Assembly (NCBI GenBank): GCA_029881175.1
Contig: JAOUNC010000041.1
Location: forward strand, 1-11,922
Reading direction: 5' to 3'
Length of the DNA: 11,922 nucleotides
Origin: Nitrospirota bacterium
GTDB lineage: Bacteria > Nitrospirota > Nitrospiria > Nitrospirales > UBA8639
A program made the translations under genes and the position numbers. The notes beneath the pieces are model-generated. The model searched no databases and was not told where the DNA came from. It saw nothing but the letters and a program-made list of their open reading frames with translations. Shown here one piece after another: positions 1-8,421 of this stretch (its first letter is position 1; every line of letters begins with the position of its first letter).

Positions 1-126
1 ATAACAATCGGTGATACCCAATTTGTGAAGGTAGGGTAACACGCGTGCGGCGTCTAAAAAGGTAAAGGAGGCGTTGAATTGCAATCGATAGGTCGAAAGC
101 GGAAGGCGTGGGAAATGGGTGGGCAT
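1..126 (-). CDS. treY: Maltooligosyl trehalose synthase, N-terminal 42 residues only (runs off the window)
   Basis: Reading the minus strand from an ATG at 126-124 gives an open frame of 42 codons that is still open at base 1. The start reads [18 protein letters not shown], followed by [18 protein letters not shown]. The pattern P-x-S/A-TYRLQF, then FTF-DAA, then a PYL-x-x-LGI helix is the characteristic beginning of TreY (GH13 family). The family isomerises the terminal alpha-1,4 bond of a maltooligosaccharide to the alpha,alpha-1,1 bond of trehalose. The catalytic regions lie outside the window and cannot be checked. The start is 10 bp after the glgC stop on the same strand, so the two are probably co-transcribed. 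No clear Shine-Dalgarno sequence precedes it, so translational coupling to glgC is possible. Its product would feed TreZ, encoded at 4081-5976. The identification rests on a short but distinctive N-terminus. Confidence 0.85.
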   Translation of the reverse strand, partial: MPTHFPRLPLSTYRLQFNASFTFLDAARVLPYLHKLGITDCY

Positions 127-136
127 GGTCGCCGGA

Positions 137-1414
137 TTACATGGGAGAAGAAGATGGGATGGCCTGTCCCCCATAGGATTTTCCGCGTGCGACGGTTGTG
201 AGCCCCAGCTTGCCAGGATGTCGTTTGCCTCCACGACCTTTGTCGCCACCCATGGTGGATCCAGGTTCAATCACATTAAATCGATCAATGATGCAACGGT
301 GGAGATGACTTTTAGGGCCGATCACTGTTCCATCGAGAATGATGGATTCCTCAATGGTGCAGCCTTCGCCAATGCGAACATTGCGGCCAATGATAGATCG
401 GGTAATCGTGCTGTCGATGATGAGGCTGCCCTGGCCCACCATGGCATCGTTCATCTGGGAGCGAACGAGGCTGGCCACCGGATCGGTCAACGCATCCGTG
501 GTAATGGGCCATTTCACATTGCGTAAATCAAAAATGGGCTCTTCTCCCAGGACATCCATGTTGGCTTGCCAATAGGTTTCCAGTGTTCCCACATCACGCC
601 AATAGCCCCATTCTTCATAGGGTTGAATACCAGGTACAGCATTTTTTGAAAAATTGTAGGCTAACACTCGATGAGATTTGAGAAGGGAAGGAATGATGTC
701 CCGTCCAAAATCGTGTGTACCGGCCTGGCTGGCGTCGGTCTCTAAAATTTTGACGAGGGTGTCGGCATTGAAAATATAATTGCCCATGGAACTGAACGAC
801 ATCTCCGGGTTGCCAGGCATCGGTCTGGGCTCGGCAGGTTTTTCCTCAAATCCAATGATTTGATGGTCTGTGCTGGCTTCAATGATTCCAAAGCCTTTTG
901 CGGCATGAACGGGGACAGGAAGTGCGGCAACCGTCACTTCAGCCTGATGTTCAAGATGAAACTGAACCATTTGCCGAAGATCCATGCGATAAATATGGTC
1001 GGCTCCGAAGACGACAACTAAATCTGGAGCAAAATCGTGAATGAGGTTGATATTCTGGTAGACCGCGTCGGCAGTTCCCTCATACCATTTCCCCCGTCCC
1101 TTCATTTGTGGAGGCACGACGGTGATAAAGGCCTGTCGATTGGGCCCGCCAAAGCGCCAGGCTCGACGAAGATGTTCGATCAGCGATTGAGAGCGATATT
1201 GCACGAGCACATACATGGCGTGAATGCCGGAGTTGATGAAATTACTTAGCACAAAATCGGCAATCCGATAATTGCCGGCGAAGGGAACCGAAGGCTTACT
1301 GCGTTGCTCGGTCAGGGGCATCAATCGCTCACCCTTGCCTCCGGCCATAATCATGGCCAGGACTTTTTGGGGTATCCGTTCCGGAGTGGGTTTTCGTGTT
1401 CGTGAAGGAGGCAT
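137..1414 (-). CDS. glgC: Glucose-1-phosphate adenylyltransferase (ADP-glucose pyrophosphorylase)
   Basis: 425 residues, close to the 431 of the E. coli enzyme. It makes ADP-glucose from glucose-1-phosphate and ATP, the committed cytosolic step of bacterial glycogen synthesis. Residues 1-20 are a basic lead-in. The nucleotide-binding loop is MAGGKGERL at 23-31, followed by [13 protein letters not shown] at 39-51. GTADAVYQN is at 113-121. GADHIYRMD at 137-145 contains D139, equivalent to catalytic D142 of E. coli. FEEKP contains K192, equivalent to the glucose-1-phosphate contact K195. [16 protein letters not shown] lies further on, and from about residue 315 a left-handed beta-helix domain has isoleucine- and glycine-rich hexapeptide-like turns. 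The E. coli activator-contact K39 aligns with Q37 by my eye; this position varies in the family, so regulation cannot be predicted. The ATG lies 2 bp after the lapA-like stop, and treY follows after 10 bp, implying one operon. Glycogen synthase is not in the window. Confidence 0.96.
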   Translation of the reverse strand: MPPSRTRKPTPERIPQKVLAMIMAGGKGERLMPLTEQRSKPSVPFAGNYRIADFVLSNFINSGIHAMYVLVQYRSQSLIEHLRRAWRFGGPNRQAFITVVPPQMKGRGKWYEGTADAVYQNINLIHDFAPDLVVVFGADHIYRMDLRQMVQFHLEHQAEVTVAALPVPVHAAKGFGIIEASTDHQIIGFEEKPAEPRPMPGNPEMSFSSMGNYIFNADTLVKILETDASQAGTHDFGRDIIPSLLKSHRVLAYNFSKNAVPGIQPYEEWGYWRDVGTLETYWQANMDVLGEEPIFDLRNVKWPITTDALTDPVASLVRSQMNDAMVGQGSLIIDSTITRSIIGRNVRIGEGCTIEESIILDGTVIGPKSHLHRCIIDRFNVIEPGSTMGGDKGRGGKRHPGKLGLTTVARGKSYGGQAIPSSSPM

Positions 1415-1416
1415 GG

Positions 1417-1713
1417 TTATGAAGGGTCTGGATTCGCCGTCAACTGTTTGTGCTCGTTGTGTTCGGCCACGATGCGTTCAAGTTTGGCGATGGTCTTTTG
1501 TTGTTGGGCGATTACACGACTTTTTTTAATAAAAGACGGCAAAGACGCGATCAAACTTAATATGACACCACACGCCACGGCCGTGAGAACCACCACGACC
1601 AAGGATGCTTCAAATGTCGAGAAAAAGTTAATTTTAATCGGTTCAGAATTCTGTAAAGAAAAGGCAACAGCAAAAAACAAGACGAATAAAAATGTGATCA
1701 AGGCAGCATACAT
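1417..1713 (-). CDS. LapA-like (DUF1049) small inner-membrane protein
   Basis: 98 residues. Two hydrophobic segments are visible: residues 2-20 (AALITFLFVLFFAVAF), ending in the SLQNSEPIKINFF motif, and residues about 36-58 (ASLVVVVLTAVACGVILSL). The layout of a first helix, then QN-x-x-P-hydrophobic beta strand, second helix and a polar coiled tail is that of LapA/YciS proteins. E. coli LapA works with LapB in lipopolysaccharide assembly. The C-terminal part, about 65-92, is charged and likely coiled coil (QQQKTIAKLERIVAEHNEH), facing the cytoplasm. It is the first gene of the apparent lapA-glgC-treY operon, with only 2 bp between its stop and the glgC ATG. No LapB-like TPR gene is in the window, so a role in LPS assembly is not shown. 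Its pairing with glycogen genes may be incidental. The ribosome site ahead of the ATG is weak. Confidence 0.75.
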   Translation of the reverse strand: MYAALITFLFVLFFAVAFSLQNSEPIKINFFSTFEASLVVVVLTAVACGVILSLIASLPSFIKKSRVIAQQQKTIAKLERIVAEHNEHKQLTANPDPS

Positions 1714-1773
1714 AAGGGGAGAAAACCTGATAGAGTACTTCTAATTACTTCTAGTTAACATAGAACGGAGTGG
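1714..1773. promoter_or_regulatory. Divergent intergenic spacer (lapA-glgC-treY versus glgB) with tandem decamer
   Basis: This 60-bp gap must hold the start signals for both the minus-strand lapA operon and glgB. It carries a tandem repeat, ACTTCTAATT at 1737-1746 directly followed by ACTTCTAGTT at 1747-1756 (9 of 10 identical). The one-helical-turn period is what a regulator binding side by side would need. GGAG at 1767-1770 is the probable glgB ribosome site. I could not assign convincing -35 and -10 boxes by eye. The regulatory role is inferred from position only. Confidence 0.4.
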
Positions 1774-3984
1774 ATGGCAATGCCTGTTACCCCTGAACAA
1801 ATACAGCGAATTTTGAATGCCCAAGAGTCTGATCCATTTTCTGTGCTGGGCCCGCATCGAGAAAGCCGTGGAAATGGCGAACATATCCGGATTAGAGCTT
1901 TTCTGCCTGATGCCGCCGAAGTGTCCTGTCTTCCTCATCAACTAGATGCGGATCCGTTGCCGATGACGCTTGTCGCACCCGATGGCCTGTTTGAAGCGGT
2001 TTTTCCAGGAAAAGTGGTTGATCCCACCTATCAATTTCGAGTCACCACGACTCACGGTCATACTTCCCAGCGATACGATCCCTATGCCTTTTCTCCGGTC
2101 TTGTCCGATTTTGATTTGCATTTATTTGGTGAGGGGAAACTGTATCGGGCCTATGAGAAATTAGGGGCGCAGATGTGTACGCATCAGGGAGTCCGAGGCG
2201 TCAACTTTGCGGTCTGGGCACCGAATGCCAAACGCGTCAGCGTGGTCGGAACCTTCAATGACTGGGATGGGCGGCGCCATCCTATGCGTGCCCGGGGAGG
2301 AGTAGGAATTTGGGAATTATTTATTCCTGGACTTGAAACAGGTGAAATCTATAAATACGAAATATTACCGCAAGGGGGAGGCCCGCCGTTTTCGAAAGCC
2401 GATCCCTATGCCACCGCCGCCGAGTATCGTCCGAAAACGGCTTCTTTGGTCTACGATGTGTCTCAGCATGAGTGGAAAGACTCGACGTGGATGGAGAAGC
2501 GAAAGACTGCTGACCCGCTGAAAAAACCGCTTTCGATCTATGAAGTGCATCTTGGCTCCTGGAAACGTGTCGTGGAAGAGGAAAGTCGGTGGTTGACCTA
2601 TCGGGAGTTGGGCGAAAGCTTGGTTCCCTACGTGAAAGAGATGGGGTTCACCCATATCGAACTCATGCCTATCGTGGAACATCCATTTGATGGGTCGTGG
2701 GGGTATCAGGCGACAGGTTATTTTGCGCCGACGAGCAGATTTGGAACGCCAGACGATTTCATGGATTTTGTCGATGTCTGTCATAAAGCCGGTATTGGCA
2801 TTATTATGGATTGGGCACCGGCCCATTTTCCTGACGATCCCCATGGATTGGCGTTTTTTGACGGGACACATCTCTATGACCATGCGGACCCCCGCAAAGG
2901 CTGGCACCCGGAATGGAAAAGCCGGATTTTTAATTATGGCCGGACCGAAGTCAAAAACTTTCTCATCAATAGTGCCTTAAGTTGGTTTGATCGCTACCAC
3001 ATTGATGGTCTGCGTGTGGATGCGGTGGCGTCCATGCTGTATCTGGACTATGCGCGGAAAGACGGCGAATGGGTGGCGAATCAATTTGGCGGAAACGAAA
3101 ATCTGGAAGCGGTGGAATTCATTAAGGAGTTAAATGCGGTCGCTCATCAGGAGCATCCCGGTATCCTTATGATTGCGGAAGAATCCACGGCTTGGCCAGG
3201 CGTGTCCAGGCCGACCTATGTTGGCGGGCTGGGATTTTCTTTTAAATGGAACATGGGGTGGATGCACGATACGCTAGAATATTTTCAAATGGATCCTGTG
3301 TACAGAAAGTTCCATCAGCATAAAGTCACGTTTGGACTCATGTATGCCTTCACGGAAAATTTCGTGTTAGTGCTTTCGCATGATGAAGTGGTGCATGGGA
3401 AGAAGTCGTTGCTCGACAAAATGCCAGGGGATGACTGGCAACGGTTCGCTAATCTACGTGCGCTCTATGGCCATATGTGGGGCCATCCCGGAAAAAAAAT
3501 GCTGTTCATGGGCGCCGAGATTGGCCAATGGTGGGAATGGAATCACGACGACAGTCTGCAATGGCATTTGCTGGACTATGCTCCGCATCGCGGGTTGCAG
3601 CAATATATCGCTGATCTGAATCGACTGTATCAATCAGAGCCGGCATTGTACCAAGTCGATTTTGATTGGCAGGGCTTTCAATGGATTGATCTACATGATA
3701 GCGATAATTCTACTCTCACCTACATCCGCTATGCCCAGGATAAGACCGACTGTGTGGTTTGCGCATGCAATTTCACGCCAATCCCACGGGAGCAATATCG
3801 TATGGGCGTTCCTCGCGGCGGCTCGTATCGAGAACTCATGAATAGTGACTCAGAAATTTACGGTGGGAGCAACATGGGTAACGGTGGCAGCGTGCAGGCC
3901 GATCCCATTCCCTGGCACAACCAACCCTTCTCACTTCTCGTCACTCTCCCGCCCCTCAGCGTTCTCTTCTTCAAGCCTGAATGA
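1774..3984 (+). CDS. glgB: 1,4-alpha-glucan branching enzyme
   Basis: Up to 736 residues (E. coli GlgB has 728). It cuts an alpha-1,4 chain and reattaches it by an alpha-1,6 bond, making glycogen branches in the cytosol. An N1 domain covers about residues 8-110 (DPFSVLGPH near the start). A CBM48 domain spans about 139-225 (GVNFAVWAPNAKRVSVVGTF, then NDWDG). A GH13 barrel follows from about 265 to 620, and a C-terminal beta domain ends the protein. Barrel motifs: MDWAPAHFP with D346; GLRVDAV with nucleophile D416; IAEEST with acid/base E469; LSHDEVVHGKKSL with D537. All sit 11 residues after E. coli D335, D405, E458 and D526, so the enzyme looks intact. Start choice: GGAG at 1767-1770 is 3 bp from this ATG but 9 bp from the next in-frame ATG at 1780, so the true start may be 1780 (734 residues). 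The gene is divergent from the lapA-glgC-treY operon and convergent with treZ. Confidence 0.97.
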   Translation: MAMPVTPEQIQRILNAQESDPFSVLGPHRESRGNGEHIRIRAFLPDAAEVSCLPHQLDADPLPMTLVAPDGLFEAVFPGKVVDPTYQFRVTTTHGHTSQRYDPYAFSPVLSDFDLHLFGEGKLYRAYEKLGAQMCTHQGVRGVNFAVWAPNAKRVSVVGTFNDWDGRRHPMRARGGVGIWELFIPGLETGEIYKYEILPQGGGPPFSKADPYATAAEYRPKTASLVYDVSQHEWKDSTWMEKRKTADPLKKPLSIYEVHLGSWKRVVEEESRWLTYRELGESLVPYVKEMGFTHIELMPIVEHPFDGSWGYQATGYFAPTSRFGTPDDFMDFVDVCHKAGIGIIMDWAPAHFPDDPHGLAFFDGTHLYDHADPRKGWHPEWKSRIFNYGRTEVKNFLINSALSWFDRYHIDGLRVDAVASMLYLDYARKDGEWVANQFGGNENLEAVEFIKELNAVAHQEHPGILMIAEESTAWPGVSRPTYVGGLGFSFKWNMGWMHDTLEYFQMDPVYRKFHQHKVTFGLMYAFTENFVLVLSHDEVVHGKKSLLDKMPGDDWQRFANLRALYGHMWGHPGKKMLFMGAEIGQWWEWNHDDSLQWHLLDYAPHRGLQQYIADLNRLYQSEPALYQVDFDWQGFQWIDLHDSDNSTLTYIRYAQDKTDCVVCACNFTPIPREQYRMGVPRGGSYRELMNSDSEIYGGSNMGNGGSVQADPIPWHNQPFSLLVTLPPLSVLFFKPE

Positions 3985-4008
3985 AAAATCGTAGAGTTGT
4001 AACGTTCT

Positions 4009-4047
4009 CCCCTAGGGACTTCCTAGGGGCTTCCTCTAGGGGTCAGA
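4009..4047 (+). repeat. Hairpin between glgB and treZ, followed 8 nt later by AGGGGTCAGA
   Basis: CCCCTAGG (4009-4016), a 5-nt loop, and CCTAGGGG (4022-4029) form a perfect 8-bp stem. It is followed by an 8-nt spacer and then AGGGGTCAGA (4038-4047). Within 4006-4042 a CCTAGG/CTCTAGG core occurs three times as an imperfect 12-13 bp tandem repeat, so alternative pairings are possible. The place, between two convergent genes, suits a two-way terminator. However, no U-run follows the stem on either strand, so a classical intrinsic terminator is doubtful. The same hairpin-8 nt-decamer layout recurs at 8665-8715 on the other strand, which favours a dispersed palindromic repeat. Confidence 0.5.
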
Positions 4048-4080
4048 TTCCATGCTAACTCAATTTCTGATGTTCGAGGG

Positions 4081-5976
4081 TTAGGCTTGTTTGTAGACCC
4101 AAGCTGGGAAGGCAGGTAAGGCGAGGGTTTCTTTGCTTGAGGTGAGATCAAGAGTAAGGGGAGCTGCTGAGGAAGCAATACCATCCGGTTCGGCATATTC
4201 GGGTTGGCTATTGTCCAACAAAAGCATCCATTGGCTTTTGGGTTGGGATATGGTGAGAGTGGTGGGTTGGTCGTTAAAGCCTAGGATGAGCAACATGGCT
4301 TCCTCTCCAGGATTTTTTCGATACACCGTTAACACTGTTTTTGGGGGATTTTCCCAGACTCGAAGCTGATGCCCCTTCGCACCGATCCCGAGAGAAGCGT
4401 GACGTTTTCTGAGGGCGATGAGTTGCTTGGTCCAAGCGGCCATGTGTTGTTGTGCGACGTCATGAGTGCCCGGTGGGGTTAATCTGGAGCTTTCAAAGGT
4501 GGCCTCCGCGTAGGGATCAGAAATTTTTTTCCATCCGAAGGGTTTGAATTCGGCCAATCGGCCTTTGCGAACGGCTTCGACCAGACCTTGGTCCCCATGG
4601 TCGATGAAATAATGAAACGGTGCACGCTCTCCATATTCTTCTCCCATGAAAAGTAGGGGGATGAAGGGCGAAAGGAGTACTGAAGCGGTCAGAACCTGTT
4701 GGGAGGCATGGGGAATCAGCGTTGAGAGCCGGTCGCCTTGGGCGCGATTGCCCACCTGATCATGATTTTGGGCAAATACGACAAATTGTGACGGCAAACA
4801 TTGGGCGGCGGAATTTCCATGTTTGCGGTGGCGGTGGTGGGAGTATTGGCCTGAGTAGACGAAATGTTTGCGAAAGGCTGTGGCGAGATGATCCAACGTG
4901 CCGAAGTCCTGGTAATAGCCTTGCCGTTCCCCCGTCACGAGTGCATGGAGGGCATGATGGAAGTCGTCATTCCATTGTGCGTCGAGGTTGTGTCCGCCTT
5001 TTGCGGAAGGGGTGATGATTTTGACGTCGTTTAAATCGCTCTCTGCGATGACCCACACCAACCGGCTATCCTGTTTGGCTGCAGCATGGACGGCATCACG
5101 AATGTCTTTCAGAATATGGGTCACGCTGGCATCAAAGATCCCATGGATGGCGTCCAGTCGTAGCGCATCGAAATGGAAGTCCCTGGTCCAATACACCGCA
5201 TTTTGAATGATGATGTCACGGACGGCATCGCTATGGGGGCCATCAAAATTGACGGCGCTTCCCCAGGGTGTGCGGTAATGGTCAGTGAAGAATGGGCCAA
5301 AGTTCCCCCAATAATTTCCTTCGGGCCCCAGATGGTTATAGACCACATCCAAGATGACGGCCAGCCCAGTGGCATGACAGGCATCGATTAATCGGTGAAG
5401 GCCGGTTGGGCCCCCGTAGGAATTGTGTGGGGCATAAAGGTAGGTACCATCGTACCCCCAGTTTCGGGTTCCAGGGAATTGTGCGACGGGCATAAGTTCA
5501 ATGGCCGTGATGCCGACTTCGTCACGTAGATGGGTCAGGAAGGGAATGATGGCCTCAAAGGTGCCGGCTTGCGTAAAAGTCCCGGGATGAAGTTCATAGA
5601 TGATGTAATCCTGAAGCGGCAGGCCTTTCCACTGTTGGTCGGTCCACCGAAAAGACGCCGGGTCAATGACTTGGGATGGGCCATGAACCCCATCAGGTTG
5701 AAAGCGTGAGGCGGGATCCGGGCGTTTTAATTTATCATGCAGGACAAATTGATACCGTGCTCCGCTCACAATATTTGAGATCGTGGCTTCCCAATAGCCA
5801 AAGGGACGAGGTTCCATGGGAACGGTTTCAGGTTGTGGGCTCAAAATTTCAACGGAGAGGGTTTTCGCCCATGGTGCCCACGTACGAAACGTGACTTGTT
5901 GTGGACCAGTCACGAGTGCCCCTATTGACATAATGCTCTGTTCAGGAATCTCGGGTTTTATTTTTTGGCGGGGCAT
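4081..5976 (-). CDS. treZ: Malto-oligosyltrehalose trehalohydrolase
   Basis: 631 residues from the ATG at 5976, a usual family length. It hydrolyses the alpha-1,4 bond next to the terminal trehalose unit of maltooligosyl-trehalose, releasing trehalose in the cytosol. An E-set/CBM48-like domain covers about residues 28-100 (VTFRTWAPWAKTLSVEIL), followed by a GH13 barrel and a small C-terminal beta domain. Motifs: DVVYNHLGPEGNYWGNFGPF beginning at D210; FDALRLDAIHGIFD with nucleophile D275; VIAESDLND with acid/base E312; QNHDQVGNRAQGDRL with D406. The DVVYNHLGPEGNYW and HDQVGNRAQGDRL blocks separate TreZ from branching enzymes. The frame stays open to a TTG at 6009 (642 residues), and another ATG lies at 5931 (616 residues). 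None has a strong ribosome site, so the start is uncertain. It is transcribed alone, divergent from glgX, and separated from treY by glgC, the lapA-like gene and glgB. Confidence 0.95.
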   Translation of the reverse strand: MPRQKIKPEIPEQSIMSIGALVTGPQQVTFRTWAPWAKTLSVEILSPQPETVPMEPRPFGYWEATISNIVSGARYQFVLHDKLKRPDPASRFQPDGVHGPSQVIDPASFRWTDQQWKGLPLQDYIIYELHPGTFTQAGTFEAIIPFLTHLRDEVGITAIELMPVAQFPGTRNWGYDGTYLYAPHNSYGGPTGLHRLIDACHATGLAVILDVVYNHLGPEGNYWGNFGPFFTDHYRTPWGSAVNFDGPHSDAVRDIIIQNAVYWTRDFHFDALRLDAIHGIFDASVTHILKDIRDAVHAAAKQDSRLVWVIAESDLNDVKIITPSAKGGHNLDAQWNDDFHHALHALVTGERQGYYQDFGTLDHLATAFRKHFVYSGQYSHHRHRKHGNSAAQCLPSQFVVFAQNHDQVGNRAQGDRLSTLIPHASQQVLTASVLLSPFIPLLFMGEEYGERAPFHYFIDHGDQGLVEAVRKGRLAEFKPFGWKKISDPYAEATFESSRLTPPGTHDVAQQHMAAWTKQLIALRKRHASLGIGAKGHQLRVWENPPKTVLTVYRKNPGEEAMLLILGFNDQPTTLTISQPKSQWMLLLDNSQPEYAEPDGIASSAAPLTLDLTSSKETLALPAFPAWVYKQA

Positions 5977-6270
5977 AACATCTTTACGGTTAAAGGGGAA
6001 TGAATTCAAAGCAAGTTGCGTTGACTGCCTGCATTATCTGTTGGATCTCATATCAAGTGAAATGTTGGGTCGACTTTAACATAGTCATGGCTTTCGTGAC
6101 ATTAAAATTGCCATGGCAGGAGAAAAAAAATGCATGGACTTTCCAGTACCCGAGCTTCCTGGTACGTTAAGGATGCAGACAACTTCTTCCTTGTTTCCCT
6201 GGGATCAACTTTTTAAACCCACCATATTCCGATAACTCAAAATGTCAATGACTGTGATAAAGAGGTACTC
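5977..6270. promoter_or_regulatory. Divergent intergenic region between treZ and glgX
   Basis: About 290 bp lie between the treZ ATG and the glgX start. It contains CATGGC (6086-6091) facing GCCATG (6110-6115), a 6-bp inverted repeat with an 18-nt gap. It also contains GTACC/GGTAC (arms near 6147 and 6161) within the candidate short ORF at 6130-6216. AGAGG at 6261-6265, 5 bp before the glgX ATG, is a good ribosome site. I found no sigma-70 boxes convincing enough to list. Confidence 0.4.
6130..6216 (+). CDS. Candidate 28-residue small ORF upstream of glgX
   Basis: ATG at 6130 opens a 28-codon frame ending in TAA at 6214-6216. It is preceded by AGGAG at 6118-6122 with a 7-nt spacer, a better ribosome site than those of most genes in this window. 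The peptide begins MHGLSSTRASWYVKDADNFF and ends LVSLGSTF. I recognise no family. It lies 54 bp before the glgX ATG on the same strand, where a leader peptide or small protein would sit. A chance ORF is quite possible at this length, and the only support is the ribosome site and spacing. Confidence 0.2.
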   Translation: MHGLSSTRASWYVKDADNFFLVSLGSTF

Positions 6271-8421
6271 ATGAGACAACGACCTGGACGTCCTTATCCA
6301 CTGGGGGCAACATGGGACGGTGAAGGAGTCAATTTTGCCATTTTTTCTGAAAATGCCACTGGGGTAGATTTATGTTTATTCGATGTGGAAGATCAAGAGC
6401 GTGAACATCTGCGTTTGCCCCTTGTTGAATGTACCGATCAGGTGTGGCATGTGTATCTTCCCGAAGTGCGACCGGGACAATTGTATGGTTATCGCGTCCA
6501 TGGGCCGTATGATCTTTCTGCGGGCCATCGATTTAATCCCTCGAAGTTATTAATCGATCCCTACGCCAAGGCCTTCACCGGTGTTGTGAAGTGGTCGGAC
6601 GCCATGTTTGGGTATCGGATCGGGCAGGCCAAAGAAGATCTCTTAATGGATGACCGGAATAATGCGGCCAATGTGCCAAAGGGCGTGGTGGTAGATCAAT
6701 CGTTTTCTTGGGGCCACGACCGGTTGCTACAAATTCCTTGGTCGCAGACGGTCATTTATGAAGTGCATGTCAAAGGGTTTACGATGAACCATCCGGAGGT
6801 ACCGAAGCCTCTTCGGGGAACCTATGAAGGGCTGGCCTCTCCCCCCATCATTGCCTATCTCCAATCGTTGGGTGTGACCGCGATTGAGCTCCTTCCGGTC
6901 CATCATTTTTTAAATGACCAGTTTCTGATGGATAAGGGGTTAACCAATTATTGGGGATATAATTCCATTGGGTATTTTGCGCCGGATATTCGGTATTCCG
7001 CGTTTCCTCGAGAGGGACGCAAGGTCTATGAGTTCAAGACGATGGTCAAAACGCTGCATAGTGCGGGCATCGAAGTCATCCTGGATGTGGTGTACAACCA
7101 TACTGGAGAAGGGAATCATCTGGGGCCGACCCTGTCCTTCCGGGGCATTGATAATGCAGCCTATTATCGACTTTCACCGGATAATCCCCGGTATTACATG
7201 GATTACACCGGATGTGGCAATACCTTGAATGTCCGGCATCCACGGACGCTACAAATGATCATGGATAGCTTGCGATATTGGGTGTGTGACATGCACGTGG
7301 ATGGCTTTCGCTTTGACCTCGCTTCCGCGCTTGCGCGTGAGCTGCATGATGTGGATCGACTGAGTGCCTTCTTCGATATCATTCATCAAGACCCCATTTT
7401 GTCACAGGTGAAATTGATTGCCGAACCATGGGATTTGGGCGAAGGCGGCTATCAAGTCGGAAATTTTCCGCCGGGATGGGCGGAATGGAATGGGAAATAT
7501 CGTGATGTTGTGCGGCGCTATTGGAAAGGGGATAACGGGTTGTTGGGCGAATTTGCTTCTCGATTGGCGGGGAGCAGTGATCTCTATGGCCAAAGCGGAC
7601 GTCAGCCGTATGCCAGTATCAACTTTGTGACAGCACATGACGGATTTACGCTCAATGATTTGGTCTCCTATGACCAAAAGCATAACGAAGCCAATCATGA
7701 AGGCAATCGTGACGGGACCGATGACAATGAAAGCTGGAATTGTGGGGTCGAAGGTCCGACAGACGATCCGGCGATTCTGCAGCTTCGTGAACGGCAAAAA
7801 CGAAATTTCTTCGCGACCCTTTTGCTGTCTCAGGGCGTCCCCATGATGTGTGGTGGTGATGAAATCGGGCGAACGCAAGGGGGCAACAATAATGCCTATT
7901 GTCAGGACAACTCTATCAGTTGGTTTGACTGGAATATGAATAAGACGCAGTTGGAACTGCTCGAGTTTGTCAAACAACTTATTGTTATTAAAAAAGAGCA
8001 TCCCGTTTTTCATCGTCGCCGGTTTTTTCAGGGAAAACAGATTAAAGACTCTGAGGTCAAAGACATTGCCTGGTTTTCCAGCAACGGGAAGGAAATGACC
8101 GATAAGGATTGGGATAAAGGTCTGCTGACGCTGGGGATTCGATTAGCTGGAGATGCTATTGAGGAAATGGATGAATTAGGCAATCCGATTATCGATGACT
8201 CCTTTTTGCTGCTCTTGAATGCCTATCATGAGGCTGTGCCTTTCGCACTGCCAGCGCATAAGAAAGGCGTAGCGTGGGAATGGGTATTTGATACGGCCAA
8301 GACAGACCACAAAAAAATTTCGAAAACATGGCGGGGCGGAAAGGTCTATGTCTTGGAAGCCCGGGCCATGGCCCTCATGCGATTGCGAGACTTAAAACAG
8401 GCGACCAAAAAATCGAGCTAA
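6271..8421 (+). CDS. glgX: Glycogen debranching enzyme (isoamylase type, GlgX/TreX)
   Basis: 716 residues. It is longer than E. coli GlgX (657) and close to the archaeal TreX size. It hydrolyses alpha-1,6 branch points of glycogen, freeing linear maltooligosaccharides for TreY, MalQ or phosphorylase. The start [20 protein letters not shown] leads into a CBM48 domain at about residues 10-105. The GH13 barrel follows: [20 protein letters not shown] from D272; [12 protein letters not shown] with nucleophile D349; [20 protein letters not shown] with acid/base E385; [20 protein letters not shown] with D457. The GEGN block and the long [17 protein letters not shown] loop are isoamylase/GlgX hallmarks. 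A C-terminal beta domain ends the protein, with a lysine-rich tail (LKQATKKSS). AGAGG at 6261-6265 supports the ATG. With treY and treZ nearby, a TreX role in making trehalose from glycogen is likely, though plain glycogen breakdown fits equally well. Confidence 0.96.
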   Translation: MRQRPGRPYPLGATWDGEGVNFAIFSENATGVDLCLFDVEDQEREHLRLPLVECTDQVWHVYLPEVRPGQLYGYRVHGPYDLSAGHRFNPSKLLIDPYAKAFTGVVKWSDAMFGYRIGQAKEDLLMDDRNNAANVPKGVVVDQSFSWGHDRLLQIPWSQTVIYEVHVKGFTMNHPEVPKPLRGTYEGLASPPIIAYLQSLGVTAIELLPVHHFLNDQFLMDKGLTNYWGYNSIGYFAPDIRYSAFPREGRKVYEFKTMVKTLHSAGIEVILDVVYNHTGEGNHLGPTLSFRGIDNAAYYRLSPDNPRYYMDYTGCGNTLNVRHPRTLQMIMDSLRYWVCDMHVDGFRFDLASALARELHDVDRLSAFFDIIHQDPILSQVKLIAEPWDLGEGGYQVGNFPPGWAEWNGKYRDVVRRYWKGDNGLLGEFASRLAGSSDLYGQSGRQPYASINFVTAHDGFTLNDLVSYDQKHNEANHEGNRDGTDDNESWNCGVEGPTDDPAILQLRERQKRNFFATLLLSQGVPMMCGGDEIGRTQGGNNNAYCQDNSISWFDWNMNKTQLELLEFVKQLIVIKKEHPVFHRRRFFQGKQIKDSEVKDIAWFSSNGKEMTDKDWDKGLLTLGIRLAGDAIEEMDELGNPIIDDSFLLLLNAYHEAVPFALPAHKKGVAWEWVFDTAKTDHKKISKTWRGGKVYVLEARAMALMRLRDLKQATKKSS

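Noticed and set aside
2365..2907. 180-codon minus-strand frame inside glgB
   Set aside because: It lies wholly within glgB, whose frame has all branching-enzyme motifs. It is an antisense shadow.
4009..4029. Intrinsic terminator for glgB or treZ
   Set aside because: The stem is good and the position fits, but no U-run follows on either strand, so it is listed as a repeat.
5977..6009. Eleven-residue N-terminal extension of TreZ from a TTG start at 6009
   Set aside because: TTG is a rare start and no ribosome site precedes it. ATG codons at 5976 and 5931 fit TreZ N-termini at least as well.
7402..8013. 203-codon minus-strand frame inside glgX
   Set aside because: It is antisense to the conserved GlgX barrel and has no family resemblance.
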